Made by a program: the position numbers and the translations under genes. A stretch of 47,165 nucleotides of DNA from an uncultured Pseudomonadota bacterium (GTDB lineage Bacteria; Pseudomonadota; Gammaproteobacteria; Steroidobacterales; Steroidobacteraceae): NCBI GenBank assembly GCA_946479515.1, contig CAMLGF010000026.1:1-47165 (forward strand), in the 5' to 3' direction. The notes beneath the pieces were generated by a model that was given only the letters and a program-made list of their open reading frames with translations, was not told the DNA's origin and searched no databases. Each line of letters starts with the position of its first letter. The stretch's first letter is position 1. This document shows positions 18,701-26,828 of the stretch, piece after piece.

Positions 18701-21493
18701 GGCGCGCAGCGTGATCAGTCCGGCCCCGCCGCCAGCATCCTCACGCTCACGTCCGACAAGCCGGAATACCGGGTGGGCGAAACGGCCGTGGTGCGGCTGC
18801 CGGATGCCTCGCAGGGCCGCGCGCTGCTCACGCTGGAGTCCGGCAGCGCCATCCTGGAACACCGTTGGCTGGAACCTGGCGCCGCGACTGCCAAGGACGG
18901 CAACCGCGTGTCCATTCCGATCACCGCGGAGATGGCGCCCAACGTGTACGTCGCGGTCACGCTGGTGCAACCGCATGCGGGCAAGACCAATGACCGTCCC
19001 ATCCGGCTGTACGGCGTGATTCCGCTCAAGGTCACCGATCCGAAAACCCGGCTCGCGCCCACGATCACCACGGCCGCGGAATGGGCGCCGCAAGCGAAGG
19101 CCACCGTGACCGTGAGCGAGGCCGGCGGCCGCGCCATGAACTACACGCTGGCCATCGTCGACGAGGGCTTGTTGGCCCTCACCAACTACCGCACGCCCGA
19201 GCTGCACGGCGAATTCTACCGGCGCGAGGCGCTGGGCATCCGCACGTGGGATCTGTTCGACGACGTCGCCGGCGCCTACGGGGGCGAGCTCGACCGCCTG
19301 CTGGCACTGGGCGGTTCGGACGGCTCTGTCGAGACGAATCCGGACCAGGCCCGGTCACGGTTTCCGCCGGTGGTGAGCTTCCTCGGTCCCTTCTCGCTCA
19401 AGGCCGGAGAAAAAAAGGCGCACAGCGTCGAGCTGCCACAGTACGTGGGCGCGGTGCGCGTCATGCTCGTGGCCGGCGACGGCAGTGCGTACGGTTCGGC
19501 CGAGAAGTCCGTGTTCGTGCGCCAGGCGTTGATGATCCTGCCGACCTTGCCGCGCGTCATCGGCCCCGACGAGCAATTCAGTCTGCCGGTCTCCGTCTTC
19601 GCGAGCGAGCCGGGCATCGAGTCGGTCGACCTGCAGGTGCAGACCGATGCGCGCTTCAGCGCCGCCACGTCGAAGACCACCGTGAGCTTCACGCGACCCG
19701 AGGAAAAACTCGGCGTGCTGGCGCTCAAGGCAGGGTCGCAGCCCGGCAAGGGGAAGATCAAGGTGATCGCCACCAGCGGCCGGCATCGCGCCGAGAGCGA
19801 GGTGTGGCTGGAGATTCGCACGCCGAATGCGCCCGCGTCGCGCTTCGAGCGCGGCGTGGTCGAACCGGGCGCATCGTGGCGCACCGATCTGCGCAGCTTT
19901 GGTCTCCCGGGCACGCAGAGCGCGCTGCTCGAGGTTTCGGCGCTGCCGCCGCTCAATCTCGATGGTCGACTGCAATTCCTCATCGGCTATCCGCATGGCT
20001 GCCTCGAACAGACCACCTCGTCGGTCTTTCCGCAGCTGTACCTGTCGGCGCTGGTGAAGCTGGATCAGAACCAACGGCTGCAGACGGAGAACAACATCCG
20101 CGCGGGCATCGCGCGCCTGCGCAGCTTCCAGCACACCAGCGGCGGGTTCGCCTACTGGCCCGGCGTCTGGGACCAGGATCCGGCCTTGAGCTGGCGCAAC
20201 GACTGGGGCACCACCTATGCCGGACATTTCCTGCTCGAGGCCGAGAAGCTGGGTTATTCGCTACCCGGTGGCATGAAGGCCGACTGGCTGCGTTATCAGA
20301 AGACCGCGGCGCAGCGCTGGAACTCGAGCTACTTCACGGAGACCTCCGCCGGCGGCGGCCTGGGCGCCTATCGCGCCTCGCTCGCCGAGGCCGCGCGCTT
20401 CGCGCAGGCCTATCGGCTGTACACGCTGGCGTTGGCGGGCGAACCCGAAATGGGCGCCATGAACCGTTTGCGTGAGACGCCGTCGCTGTCGCTGGCCGAA
20501 CGCTGGCTACTGGCCTCGGCCTACAAACTCGCCGGCAAGCCGGAAGTCGCGCAGGCGCTGGTGGGCGGCCGGCTGCAGGCATTCGTGTTCGCCGAGGCCA
20601 ATCCGTACACCTTCGGCTCGCTGCTGCGCGACCGTGCCATCGTGCTGCAGGGACTGACGCTGCTGGGACGCACCGCGGAGGCCGACCAGCTGCTCGAGGA
20701 CGTGGCGGCGCAGCTGGCGAGCGGCGAGTGGTACAGCACGCAATCGCTGGCCTTCGCGCTGGTGGCCGCCGCGCAGACCACGGGCACCCGGCCGTTCACC
20801 GGCTTCGGCTTCGAGTACCAGGCCGGAAAGGCACGGCCGGTCGCGGTGCAGGCCGCCGCGCCGCTGTCGTCGATCAAACTACCGCCGCCGGCCGACAGCG
20901 GCGCGGCGCTGTCCGTGACCAACACGTCGGATCGCAGGCTGTACGTGACCGCCGCGGTGCGCGCAATCGCGCGCAGCGGCGAGGAGGACGCGTCCGCCCG
21001 GGGGCTCACCGTCGACATCCGCTATTCCGACCTGGACGGCAACGCGGTCGACGTGAGCCGGCTGCCGCAGGGCATGGACCTGATCGCACAGGTCACCGTG
21101 CGCAACACCAGCCGGCGGCCGCTCGACAACCTGGCGCTCACGGAAATGTTTCCCGGTGGATGGGAGATCCGCAACGACCGCCTCGAGGACGTGAGCACGG
21201 CCGGCGATCGCTCGCGAAATCCGGCGCAGCGCACCCGCTTCTGGTGGGTGCCCGCCGAGTGGCGCGAGCGCCAGCGCCGCGAGGCGGAGTACACCGACAT
21301 CCGCGACGACCGGGTGCTGCGCTATTTCAGCCTGGAGCCGGACGAGGCCATTTTCTTCGAGACGCGACTCAACGCGGCCTACCTCGGGAGATTCTATCTA
21401 CCTGGCGGTGGAATCGAGGCCATGTACGACGCCAACCAGCACGCGCGCCGACGCGGCCAGTGGGTGGAAGTCGTTCCGCCGCAGCGCAAATGA
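15791..21493 (+). CDS. Bacterial alpha-2-macroglobulin lipoprotein (YfhM-like, thioester-containing)
   Basis: A 1900-residue exported protease trap. A signal peptide (MIRRFATACVTALALLFIAC) has C20 as probable lipidation site, although the lipobox has Phe at -3. MG/Ig-like domains fill the first about 1100 residues; the internal thioester motif CLEQ is at C1404 in GYPHGCLEQTTSS, followed by the helical thioester domain (residues 1420-1680) and a C-terminal receptor-like domain. The thioester marks the covalent YfhM-type branch rather than the thioester-less YfaS type. An acidic, Tyr/Asp-rich loop (about residues 450-495) with two cysteines is an extra feature. pbpC follows after 56 bp, the classical pairing in which PBP1C repairs wall breaches while A2M inactivates invading proteases. 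Confidence 0.95.
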   Translation: MIRRFATACVTALALLFIACSGSNKGPPPAKPGAPDPSWVSAIGMHSSGAISRHAPLRVMFTQDVVPEARVGGDAAANVVITPAARVRASFASRREIVIRPEPEFAADTEYRVQVLAKGLEGVPPDTRPFEFAVHTFEVNFSVRNRGLEVEYEHPELMNLRGSIDTADRESRDKLEKLLTAELDGRPVKIVWTGGDREYGFTVPDIPRRKVEQQLVLRWDGAPLGLSTRGEGTTRIPALDEFAVTRADAVQVDDRRQIQLRFSDAIDTRQDLEGLIRLSAGSFTTGIQDNLLTLYASEEVVGKVTLTLEPQIRSRAGNELTGTREFELEFTNTRPQVRFVGQGVILPDARTLSVPFEAVSARAVRVTALQVFDSNIPQFLQVNSLSGSAELGRVGRVLWRKTLPLTAQVAGKWTRYNLDVSDLTARHPGALFQIQLSLSRKDALYDCPGAQPDGVDDPEPASADDADGYYAGEYDSGWYYEDDGEVLWSERDDPCKPAYYRYGSNIRAQRNLLASNIGLIAKRAAKGKLLIVATALDTARPMAGVGIDAISYQNQVIASGRTDASGTLELDTHGQPFALIADDRGRKGYLKIAAGSALPTSHFDVGGETVVNGLKGYLYGERGVWRPGDTLHLTFALQDRNGSLPANHPVTLELRNPRGQLVRTLTNTTPVGQFYAFELDTAPDAPTGDWRATVTVGGASFTRTLKVETVMPNRLKIELDFDEPPGGSEVLASSPLRARLSSQWLSGATAANLRANVEVRLSPGATRFKNFKDYIFDDPARGFSGAPITVFDGELDADGKATVTRNLDLPRDVPGMLNASFVTRVFERGGAFSINRETRTVAAFDRYVGLKMPKGDALRDMLLTDTRHVVDLATVDRDGKPVSVPRLQVTLYKVQWRWWWEQTGDSLAQYAQSESNAVLRKEMLATRDGRGQWSFEIQYPQWGRYLVRVCDLDGGHCTGRVFYVDWPSWAGAQRDQSGPAASILTLTSDKPEYRVGETAVVRLPDASQGRALLTLESGSAILEHRWLEPGAATAKDGNRVSIPITAEMAPNVYVAVTLVQPHAGKTNDRPIRLYGVIPLKVTDPKTRLAPTITTAAEWAPQAKATVTVSEAGGRAMNYTLAIVDEGLLALTNYRTPELHGEFYRREALGIRTWDLFDDVAGAYGGELDRLLALGGSDGSVETNPDQARSRFPPVVSFLGPFSLKAGEKKAHSVELPQYVGAVRVMLVAGDGSAYGSAEKSVFVRQALMILPTLPRVIGPDEQFSLPVSVFASEPGIESVDLQVQTDARFSAATSKTTVSFTRPEEKLGVLALKAGSQPGKGKIKVIATSGRHRAESEVWLEIRTPNAPASRFERGVVEPGASWRTDLRSFGLPGTQSALLEVSALPPLNLDGRLQFLIGYPHGCLEQTTSSVFPQLYLSALVKLDQNQRLQTENNIRAGIARLRSFQHTSGGFAYWPGVWDQDPALSWRNDWGTTYAGHFLLEAEKLGYSLPGGMKADWLRYQKTAAQRWNSSYFTETSAGGGLGAYRASLAEAARFAQAYRLYTLALAGEPEMGAMNRLRETPSLSLAERWLLASAYKLAGKPEVAQALVGGRLQAFVFAEANPYTFGSLLRDRAIVLQGLTLLGRTAEADQLLEDVAAQLASGEWYSTQSLAFALVAAAQTTGTRPFTGFGFEYQAGKARPVAVQAAAPLSSIKLPPPADSGAALSVTNTSDRRLYVTAAVRAIARSGEEDASARGLTVDIRYSDLDGNAVDVSRLPQGMDLIAQVTVRNTSRRPLDNLALTEMFPGGWEIRNDRLEDVSTAGDRSRNPAQRTRFWWVPAEWRERQRREAEYTDIRDDRVLRYFSLEPDEAIFFETRLNAAYLGRFYLPGGGIEAMYDANQHARRRGQWVEVVPPQRK

Positions 21494-21549
21494 GCGCGAC
21501 CCGGTGACCGCCCGATGAACCACTACCCGATGACCAACTACTGATAGTC

Positions 21550-24003
21550 ATGGAGCAACTTCGCGTCACAGTCGCCAAGCGCCAGGGACGGCCCGCATGG
21601 CCGCTGCGCCGCCGGCTCGCCGCGGCGTTCGCGGCCGCGTGCACCGCCCTGGCGCTGGCGTGGTGGCTGACGCTGCCGCGCGATCCGTTCCATGCGCCGC
21701 TGTCTTACGTGCTGGAGGCGCGCGATGGCAGCCTGCTCTCTGCGCGCATCGCCGCCGACGGTCAGTGGCGCTTTCCGCCCGCGCAGCAGGTTCCGGAGAA
21801 ATTCCGTCGCGCTCTGCTCGTGTTCGAGGACCGGCGATTCGCGGCGCATTCGGGCATCGACGGACTCGCCATCGCCCGCGCCTTGCGCCTGAACCTCGCG
21901 GCCGGCCACGTGGTGAGCGGCGGCAGTACGCTGACCATGCAACTGGCGCGGCTGTCGCGCGGCCCGGGAGCGGCGCGCTCATTGCGCGCCAAGCTCGCCG
22001 AGGCACTGCTGGCACTCAGGCTCGAGACCGCGTTCGACAAACAGGAATTGCTGGCGCTGTACGCCGCCAACGCGCCGTTCGGCGGCAACGTGGTCGGTCT
22101 CGAAGCCGCCGCATGGCGCTACTTCGGGCGCGAACCCGCGGCCCTCTCCTGGGCGGAGGCGGCAACGCTCGCGGTGCTGCCCAACAATCCCGCGCTGGTG
22201 CATCTGAAGCGCAATCGCGCCCGGCTGCAGGCACGGCGGGACTTCCTGTTGCACCGACTGCGCGAGGCGGGCGACCTCGACGCGCTCGACCTGGAGCTCG
22301 CGCTCGCCGAACCACTGGCCGCCGGGCCCCGCGAGCTGCCGGATCTCGCGCCGCACCTGCTCGAGACCCTGCGTGCCGCACAACCCGCGCGGCATCGCGT
22401 GCGCAGCACGCTCGATGCGCGCCTGCAGGCACAGGCCTCGCAACTCGTGGCCGAGCACTCGGCGGCGCTCGCCCGCCAGAACGTCGACAATGCCGCCGCG
22501 CTGATCGTCGACAACCGCACCTTCGACGTCCTCGCCTACGTCGGCAATTCCGGAAATGGGGACATTCCTCGTTTTCTAGAAAACTGGGACGCACCTGACG
22601 CGGGCGCATCCGCCCCCGCGCGACAACCCCGGACCGTCCCCGGCCACGCCGTCGACATCGTCACCCGTCCGCGCAGCACAGGCAGCATCCTCAAGCCGAT
22701 GCTGTATGCGGCCATGCTCGACGAGGGCCTGCTCACGCCGCGCATGCTGCTGCCCGACGTCCCCACCCACTACGAAGGCTTCTCGCCCGAGAACTTCGAC
22801 CGGCAGTTTCGCGGCGCCGTGCGCGCCGAGGAGGCACTCGCCGCCTCGCTCAACATCCCCGCGGTCCGCATGCTCAAGACTTACGGCATTGCGCGCTTTG
22901 CGGATCTGCTGCGCGGCTCGGGCATGAGCACGCTCACACGGCCCGCGGATGACTACGGGCTGGCGCTGATCCTGGGCGGCGCCGAAGGCAATCTCCGGGA
23001 CATCACCGCCCTGTACGCCAGCCTCGCGAACATTTCGCGCACCGGACTCGCCGATCCGGAGCCGCGCTTTCACCCGCTGCACACCGTACTTGGCGCACCC
23101 GAGCCCGCGCGCGCGCCGGGCCAGATCAGCACCGGCGCGGCCTGGCTGACGATGCGCGCCCTGCTCGAGGTGACTCGTCCGGGCGAAGAAGGTCACTGGC
23201 GCAGCTTCGCCAACGCGCGCGCCATCGCATGGAAGACGGGCACCAGCTGGGGATTGCGCGACGGCTGGTCCGTGGGCAACACCAGCCGTTACACCGTCGG
23301 TGTGTGGGTGGGCAATGCCAGCGGCGAAGGCCGCCCCGGCCTCACCGGGTCGGCCATGGCCGCGCCGCTGATGTTCGGGCTGTTCAATCTGCTGCCCGTC
23401 AGCCCCTGGTTCACGCAGCCCGTGCACGCCCTGAGGCAGGTGCAGATCTGCGCCGATGACGGCTTCCTCGCCGTCGAAGGTTGTGAGAGCGAACGTACCT
23501 GGCTGCCCGCCGACAGCCACTTCGACCTGCAGAGCCCACACCACCCGCGCGTGAATCTCGATGGCGCGGGCCGCTTCCGCGTCGACAGCGATTGCGAATC
23601 CCCCGGCGCAATGCGTCATACCGTCTGGTTCGTGCTGCCCCCAGCGCAGGAGTTCTATTTCCGCCGCGTCCATGCCGATTACAGGCCGCTGCCCGCCCTG
23701 CGCGCCGACTGCCGGGCGGACGGCGCCGCGCGCAGCTCGCTGGCCCTGCTCTATCCGGACGTCAACGGTCGCGTTCTGATCCCGCGCGAGCTCGACGGCA
23801 GTCGCGGCCGCACGGTCTTCGAGGCCGTGCACCGGCAGCGCGACGCGACCATCTATTGGCATCTCGACGACCGATACCTGGGAGAAACGCACACTTTTCA
23901 CCAGCAATCGTTGGACATCGAACCGGGCGAGCACATACTGACGCTCGTGGATGAGGCGGGGCACAGGGTCACACGACGCTTCCAGGTCCTCGGCATCCAC
24001 TAA
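21550..24003 (+). CDS. pbpC: Penicillin-binding protein 1C (bifunctional transglycosylase/transpeptidase)
   Basis: 817 residues: a cytoplasmic basic tail, one membrane helix (about 26-43), a GT51 glycosyltransferase domain with E93 in FEDRRFAAHSGID and GGSTLTMQLARL, a transpeptidase domain with S379 in TGSILKP, the SLN triad segment (SLNIPAV) and K562 in KTGTS, and a C-terminal BiPBP_C domain from about residue 725. Oddity: between AYVGN and VDIVTRPRSTGS, about 30 residues (GNGDIPRFLENWDAPD...) are encoded by a GGGGACATTCC repeat that keeps the frame open. It is downstream of the alpha-2-macroglobulin gene and probably in one operon with it. Confidence 0.95.
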   Translation: MEQLRVTVAKRQGRPAWPLRRRLAAAFAAACTALALAWWLTLPRDPFHAPLSYVLEARDGSLLSARIAADGQWRFPPAQQVPEKFRRALLVFEDRRFAAHSGIDGLAIARALRLNLAAGHVVSGGSTLTMQLARLSRGPGAARSLRAKLAEALLALRLETAFDKQELLALYAANAPFGGNVVGLEAAAWRYFGREPAALSWAEAATLAVLPNNPALVHLKRNRARLQARRDFLLHRLREAGDLDALDLELALAEPLAAGPRELPDLAPHLLETLRAAQPARHRVRSTLDARLQAQASQLVAEHSAALARQNVDNAAALIVDNRTFDVLAYVGNSGNGDIPRFLENWDAPDAGASAPARQPRTVPGHAVDIVTRPRSTGSILKPMLYAAMLDEGLLTPRMLLPDVPTHYEGFSPENFDRQFRGAVRAEEALAASLNIPAVRMLKTYGIARFADLLRGSGMSTLTRPADDYGLALILGGAEGNLRDITALYASLANISRTGLADPEPRFHPLHTVLGAPEPARAPGQISTGAAWLTMRALLEVTRPGEEGHWRSFANARAIAWKTGTSWGLRDGWSVGNTSRYTVGVWVGNASGEGRPGLTGSAMAAPLMFGLFNLLPVSPWFTQPVHALRQVQICADDGFLAVEGCESERTWLPADSHFDLQSPHHPRVNLDGAGRFRVDSDCESPGAMRHTVWFVLPPAQEFYFRRVHADYRPLPALRADCRADGAARSSLALLYPDVNGRVLIPRELDGSRGRTVFEAVHRQRDATIYWHLDDRYLGETHTFHQQSLDIEPGEHILTLVDEAGHRVTRRFQVLGIH
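22555..22642. repeat. GGGGACATTCC-type repeat inserted in frame inside pbpC
   Basis: The stretch begins AATGGGGACATTCCTC, continues with the perfect palindrome GTTTTCTAGAAAAC (22571-22584) and TGGGACGC, and has a probable degenerate opposite end GGACCGTCCCC near 22631-22641. The head and layout match the arms of the element at 11887-12209, with a different palindrome core. It sits in the pbpC reading frame without a stop and codes for residues of about 336-365, just before the transpeptidase SxxK motif. The left boundary is clear; the right boundary is a guess. Confidence 0.7.
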
Positions 24004-24039
24004 CAAAACCGTGCCCGGGTCCTGCACATCGAGGGTGTC

Positions 24040-24894
24040 GTGTTCGATGGGTTCACGCTGACGACGATCGAGACGAGCGAAGTCACCATACGCCTGCGCC
24101 ACGGCGGCTCCGGCCCGCCCCTGCTGCTCCTGCACGGCTTCCCGCAGACTCACGCGATGTGGTCGAAGGTCGCACCACGCCTCGCCGAACAGTTCACCGT
24201 GGTCTGTCCCGACCTGCGCGGCTACGGCGGCAGCAGCAAGCCGCAATCCAGCGCCAACCACGAAACCTATTCCAAGCGCGCCATGGCGCGCGATCAGGTC
24301 GAGGTCATGAAGGCGCTGGGCTTCGACAAGTTCAACGTGGCGGGCCACGATCGCGGTGCGCGCTGTGCCTACCGGCTGGCGCTGGACTCACCCGAATGCG
24401 TGACGCGGCTCGCGGTGCTCGACATCGTGCCCACCGGCGACACGCTGCGGCGCGCCGACTGGCGCTTCGGCATGGGCTACTGGCACTGGTTCTTCCTGGC
24501 GCAGGCACATCCCCTGCCGGAGCGCATGATCAGCGCCGATCCCATCGGCTTCCTGTTCCGGCACGGACAGGGCGCGTCGGACTTCGATGCCTACGAAGAT
24601 TTCCTGCAGAACGCGCGCGACCCGGCCGCCATCCATGCGATGTGCGAGGACTACCGCGCCGCCGTGAGCGTGGACTTCCAGCAGGACCAGGCGGACCGCG
24701 GTACCCGCAAGATCGACTGCCCGCTGCTGGTGCTCTGGGGCGCGAAGGGCGTCATACCGAAGTGGTACGACGCCGTGTCGATCTGGAAAGAATGGGCCAG
24801 TGACGTGCGCGGCGAGGAAATCGACAGCGGACATCTGCTGGCCGAGGAAGCGCCGGACGCCACCTGCCAGGCGCTGCGCTCCTTCTTCGCCTGA
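24040..24894 (+). CDS. Alpha/beta hydrolase, fluoroacetate/haloacetate dehalogenase type
   Basis: A 284-residue hydrolase starting with GTG at 24040 after GAGGG. The oxyanion segment LLLLHGFPQTHAMW, the PDLRGYGGSSKP strand, the nucleophile D104 in GHDRGARCAYRLALD with R105 and R108 (spaced as the carboxylate-binding arginines of fluoroacetate dehalogenases), the halide-pocket YWHWFFLAQ segment and the late SGHLLAEEAP histidine are all present. An Asp nucleophile excludes ordinary Ser esterases. The family hydrolyses haloacetates or acts as epoxide hydrolase; the paired arginines favour a short haloacid, but the native substrate is unknown. It lies 37 bp after pbpC, with no other catabolic gene nearby. 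Confidence 0.88.
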   Translation: MFDGFTLTTIETSEVTIRLRHGGSGPPLLLLHGFPQTHAMWSKVAPRLAEQFTVVCPDLRGYGGSSKPQSSANHETYSKRAMARDQVEVMKALGFDKFNVAGHDRGARCAYRLALDSPECVTRLAVLDIVPTGDTLRRADWRFGMGYWHWFFLAQAHPLPERMISADPIGFLFRHGQGASDFDAYEDFLQNARDPAAIHAMCEDYRAAVSVDFQQDQADRGTRKIDCPLLVLWGAKGVIPKWYDAVSIWKEWASDVRGEEIDSGHLLAEEAPDATCQALRSFFA

Positions 24895-24913
24895 CTACCG
24901 CGGCTTCGCCCGA

Positions 24914-25168
24914 CTACTGCCGCGAGGAATCGGGGCGCAGCGCCGGATCCTCCTCCTTGGCGCGGCGCTTGCCGGCCTCTTCGGCTTCTTCCAGGTCCTC
25001 GGCCTCGGCCGCGTTTTCCGGCGCCGCGCGCACGGCCGCCTTCTCGACGTCATTGTTCTCGAGATACTGCTCGGTGCGCTTGCGATAGCGACGCGTGGCC
25101 TCGTAGTCACCCTCGCCCTGCACCGCCTGCGGGTCGCGGCCATCACTGCCGCCTTGGGATTTGCTCAT
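24914..25168 (-). CDS. Small charged conserved protein (stress-associated type)
   Basis: An 84-residue hydrophilic protein: MSKSQGGSDGR..., a GEGDYEATRRYRK segment, then an acidic Glu/Ala-rich helix (AENAAEAEDLEEAEEAGKRR) ending EEDPALRPDS. The GEGxY-x-A-x-RY motif followed by an acidic Ala/Glu region is seen in small proteobacterial proteins of unknown role often near stress genes. It has no membrane segment or cysteine and may be largely disordered. Start ATG at 25168 has an AGGAGG-type site (GGAGGTTCATCCC) just upstream. It is convergent with the hydrolase gene. Confidence 0.7.
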   Translation of the reverse strand: MSKSQGGSDGRDPQAVQGEGDYEATRRYRKRTEQYLENNDVEKAAVRAAPENAAEAEDLEEAEEAGKRRAKEEDPALRPDSSRQ

Positions 25169-25321
25169 GGGATGAACCTCCTGTTGCCGCGTCCATTAGA
25201 GCGGATTCCTGGCCCGGGAAACGCGGGCTGCGGCTCCGTCCTACGCGACTTTCAGCCGGCACGCAGCGTCGCCCGCCGCATCGCTTTGCCACACTGTCGG
25301 CGGCCATCAAGGAGCGATGTG

Positions 25322-25534
25322 ATGCCGGCCGACGTCAACTCTGCGAACGTGATTCCTCTCCTGCCCCGCGCGCTCACCGCCGCGGAGCGCGAAGAACTCC
25401 GGCTCGACCGGTTGCGCGAACTGCGCGCGACCATCGAGGCGCTGCGGCACGAACAGACGTCGCGCGATCCGCTGCTGGCGTGGGTCCTGGGGCAGGATGC
25501 AATGACGGAACCGGATCCGGTGCACGGCGATTGA
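25322..25534 (+). CDS. Small hypothetical protein
   Basis: A 70-residue ORF (MPADVNSANVIPLLPRALTAAEREELRLDRLRELRATIEALR...) with an ideal AAGGAG ribosome site 7 nt before the ATG. The middle is a charged amphipathic helix likely to self-associate. No family recognised. Between it and the preceding minus-strand gene lie 153 bp that must include a promoter; downstream, 73 bp lead to the receiver-domain gene, which may be in the same transcript. Confidence 0.55.
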   Translation: MPADVNSANVIPLLPRALTAAEREELRLDRLRELRATIEALRHEQTSRDPLLAWVLGQDAMTEPDPVHGD

Positions 25535-25607
25535 ATCGCGGCGATTGCTCACCGCGACGCGCTGCTGACACAATGCGCGCTCCGCGCCGCCGCAGGTAGC
25601 CTGGCCG

Positions 25608-25982
25608 ATGGACGCCCGCCCTCTCCGTGTACTCGTAGCCGAAGACAACGACGATCTGCGCGACCTGCTCATCACGCTCATCTCGGCCGAGCCCGACCTC
25701 GAATGCGTGGGCGCGGCCAAGGACGTGGACAGTGTGCTCGGCAGTACGCGCGAAGGACAGCTCGACGTGCTGGTGCTCGATCTCGAGCTGCAGGGCCGCT
25801 CCAGCATCGACCTGCTCAAGACCGTGCGCAAGGATGGCAGCCGGATCAACATCATCGTGTTCTCCGGACACTCGCACCCGGAGATGGTGCGCCACACGCT
25901 GGCGGCGGGCGCCGACGCGTACGTGCCCAAGAGCGGCGACTACCAGCAGCTGCTGGACGCCATCCGCAATGGCCGGTCCTGA
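25608..25982 (+). CDS. Single-domain response regulator
   Basis: A 124-residue stand-alone receiver domain. Acidic pocket in LVAEDNDD, phospho-acceptor D58 in VLVLDLELQG, the conserved Ser in VFSGHSHPE and Lys in YVPKSGDYQQ are all present, so it should be phosphorylatable. No output domain, so it would act by binding a partner or in a phosphorelay. The LDLELxGxSSIDLL core resembles the receiver at 28264-28764, suggesting paralogues with a shared kinase, possibly the NarX-type kinase at 28724-29458. Confidence 0.9.
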   Translation: MDARPLRVLVAEDNDDLRDLLITLISAEPDLECVGAAKDVDSVLGSTREGQLDVLVLDLELQGRSSIDLLKTVRKDGSRINIIVFSGHSHPEMVRHTLAAGADAYVPKSGDYQQLLDAIRNGRS

Positions 25983-25983
25983 C

Positions 25984-26011
25984 GCCGGACGGATTGCCGT
26001 CCGCCCGGCGC
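25984..26011. terminator. Hairpin between convergent genes (possible bidirectional terminator)
   Basis: GGACGG (25988-25993), loop ATTG, CCGTCC (25998-26003), with an outer GCC/GGC pair, lies just after the receiver stop and 20 bp before the stop of the convergent outer-membrane protein gene. There is no T-run, so intrinsic termination is uncertain. Confidence 0.4.
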
Positions 26012-26030
26012 CAGGGCCTCGATCCAGAAA

Positions 26031-26615
26031 TCAGAACTTCCAGGCGGCGGTGAGCCAGAGTGAATCGGCGTCGTCCATCCCCTCGAGATCGAACTTCTCG
26101 TACTCGAGTCGCAGGTTCAGGCGCTCACCGATGTTGGCGCCGATACCCGCGCCGTACACCAGGTCTTCCGATTCTTCGTCGAACTCGACGCGGTCATCGA
26201 CCTCGTTGTCGACGCCCACGGTGGCGTCATAGAAGTAATAGCCCAGGCGTCCATACACCTCGAACCACTGCCCCAGCGGGATGGTGCCCACCACGTATGG
26301 CGCAAAGCCGTCCACCGAGGCGTCGACATTGAACCCGGGAACGACCGATCCGGAGGGCTCGCCGAGATTGATGTAGTCGAGCTCGAAGGCGAGGAAGTTG
26401 TTCAGCCGGTAGCCGCCGAACAGCTTGTACGCGGTATCGTCCTCGTCCCAGGCGTCGATCGTGTTGTCGACCTGGTCGACATCGTCGATCTGCGCGTTGA
26501 ACTGGCCCACGCCGCCGCCGAGATAGAATCCGGCGGCCTCATCCTGGGCGTAAGCCGCCGGTGCGGCGGCCGCAACAGTCAGCGCGGCCAGTGCCGCGGC
26601 GATTTTCACGTTCAT
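26031..26615 (-). CDS. Outer-membrane beta-barrel protein (OmpA/OmpW-like fold)
   Basis: A 194-residue precursor: signal peptide MNVKIAAALAALTVAAAAPAAYA cleaved before QDEAAG, then an eight-strand-type barrel with alternating aromatic/polar residues (GFYLGGGVGQFNA, YKLFGGYRLNNFLAFELDYINLG, WFEVYGRLGYYFYDA, LNLRLEYEKF) and a C-terminal strand ending in Phe (LWLTAAWKF), the BAM recognition signal. Periplasm-side turns and loops are strongly acidic. The frame is open upstream, but the ATG at 26615 gives the signal peptide. Function beyond membrane porin-like/structural protein is not readable. Confidence 0.87.
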   Translation of the reverse strand: MNVKIAAALAALTVAAAAPAAYAQDEAAGFYLGGGVGQFNAQIDDVDQVDNTIDAWDEDDTAYKLFGGYRLNNFLAFELDYINLGEPSGSVVPGFNVDASVDGFAPYVVGTIPLGQWFEVYGRLGYYFYDATVGVDNEVDDRVEFDEESEDLVYGAGIGANIGERLNLRLEYEKFDLEGMDDADSLWLTAAWKF

Positions 26616-26828
26616 GTCAGTTCCTTGAGTTGCTTTACCGGGCCGCGAAGTTAGAGGCCGGGCCTTTGCGCCACACTCAGGCGGGGCCGCCCGTCCCTGT
26701 GGTCCCTCTCCGTCGGCGCGTGGGGATCGGAGACGTCTGACCGCCACCTCCCTCCACCGGGTGATGCGCGAGCCGTGGCACATGGCGCAAGCTGGGCGGA
26801 TCACTTCCCTCGATTGGAGTTCCCGCAC

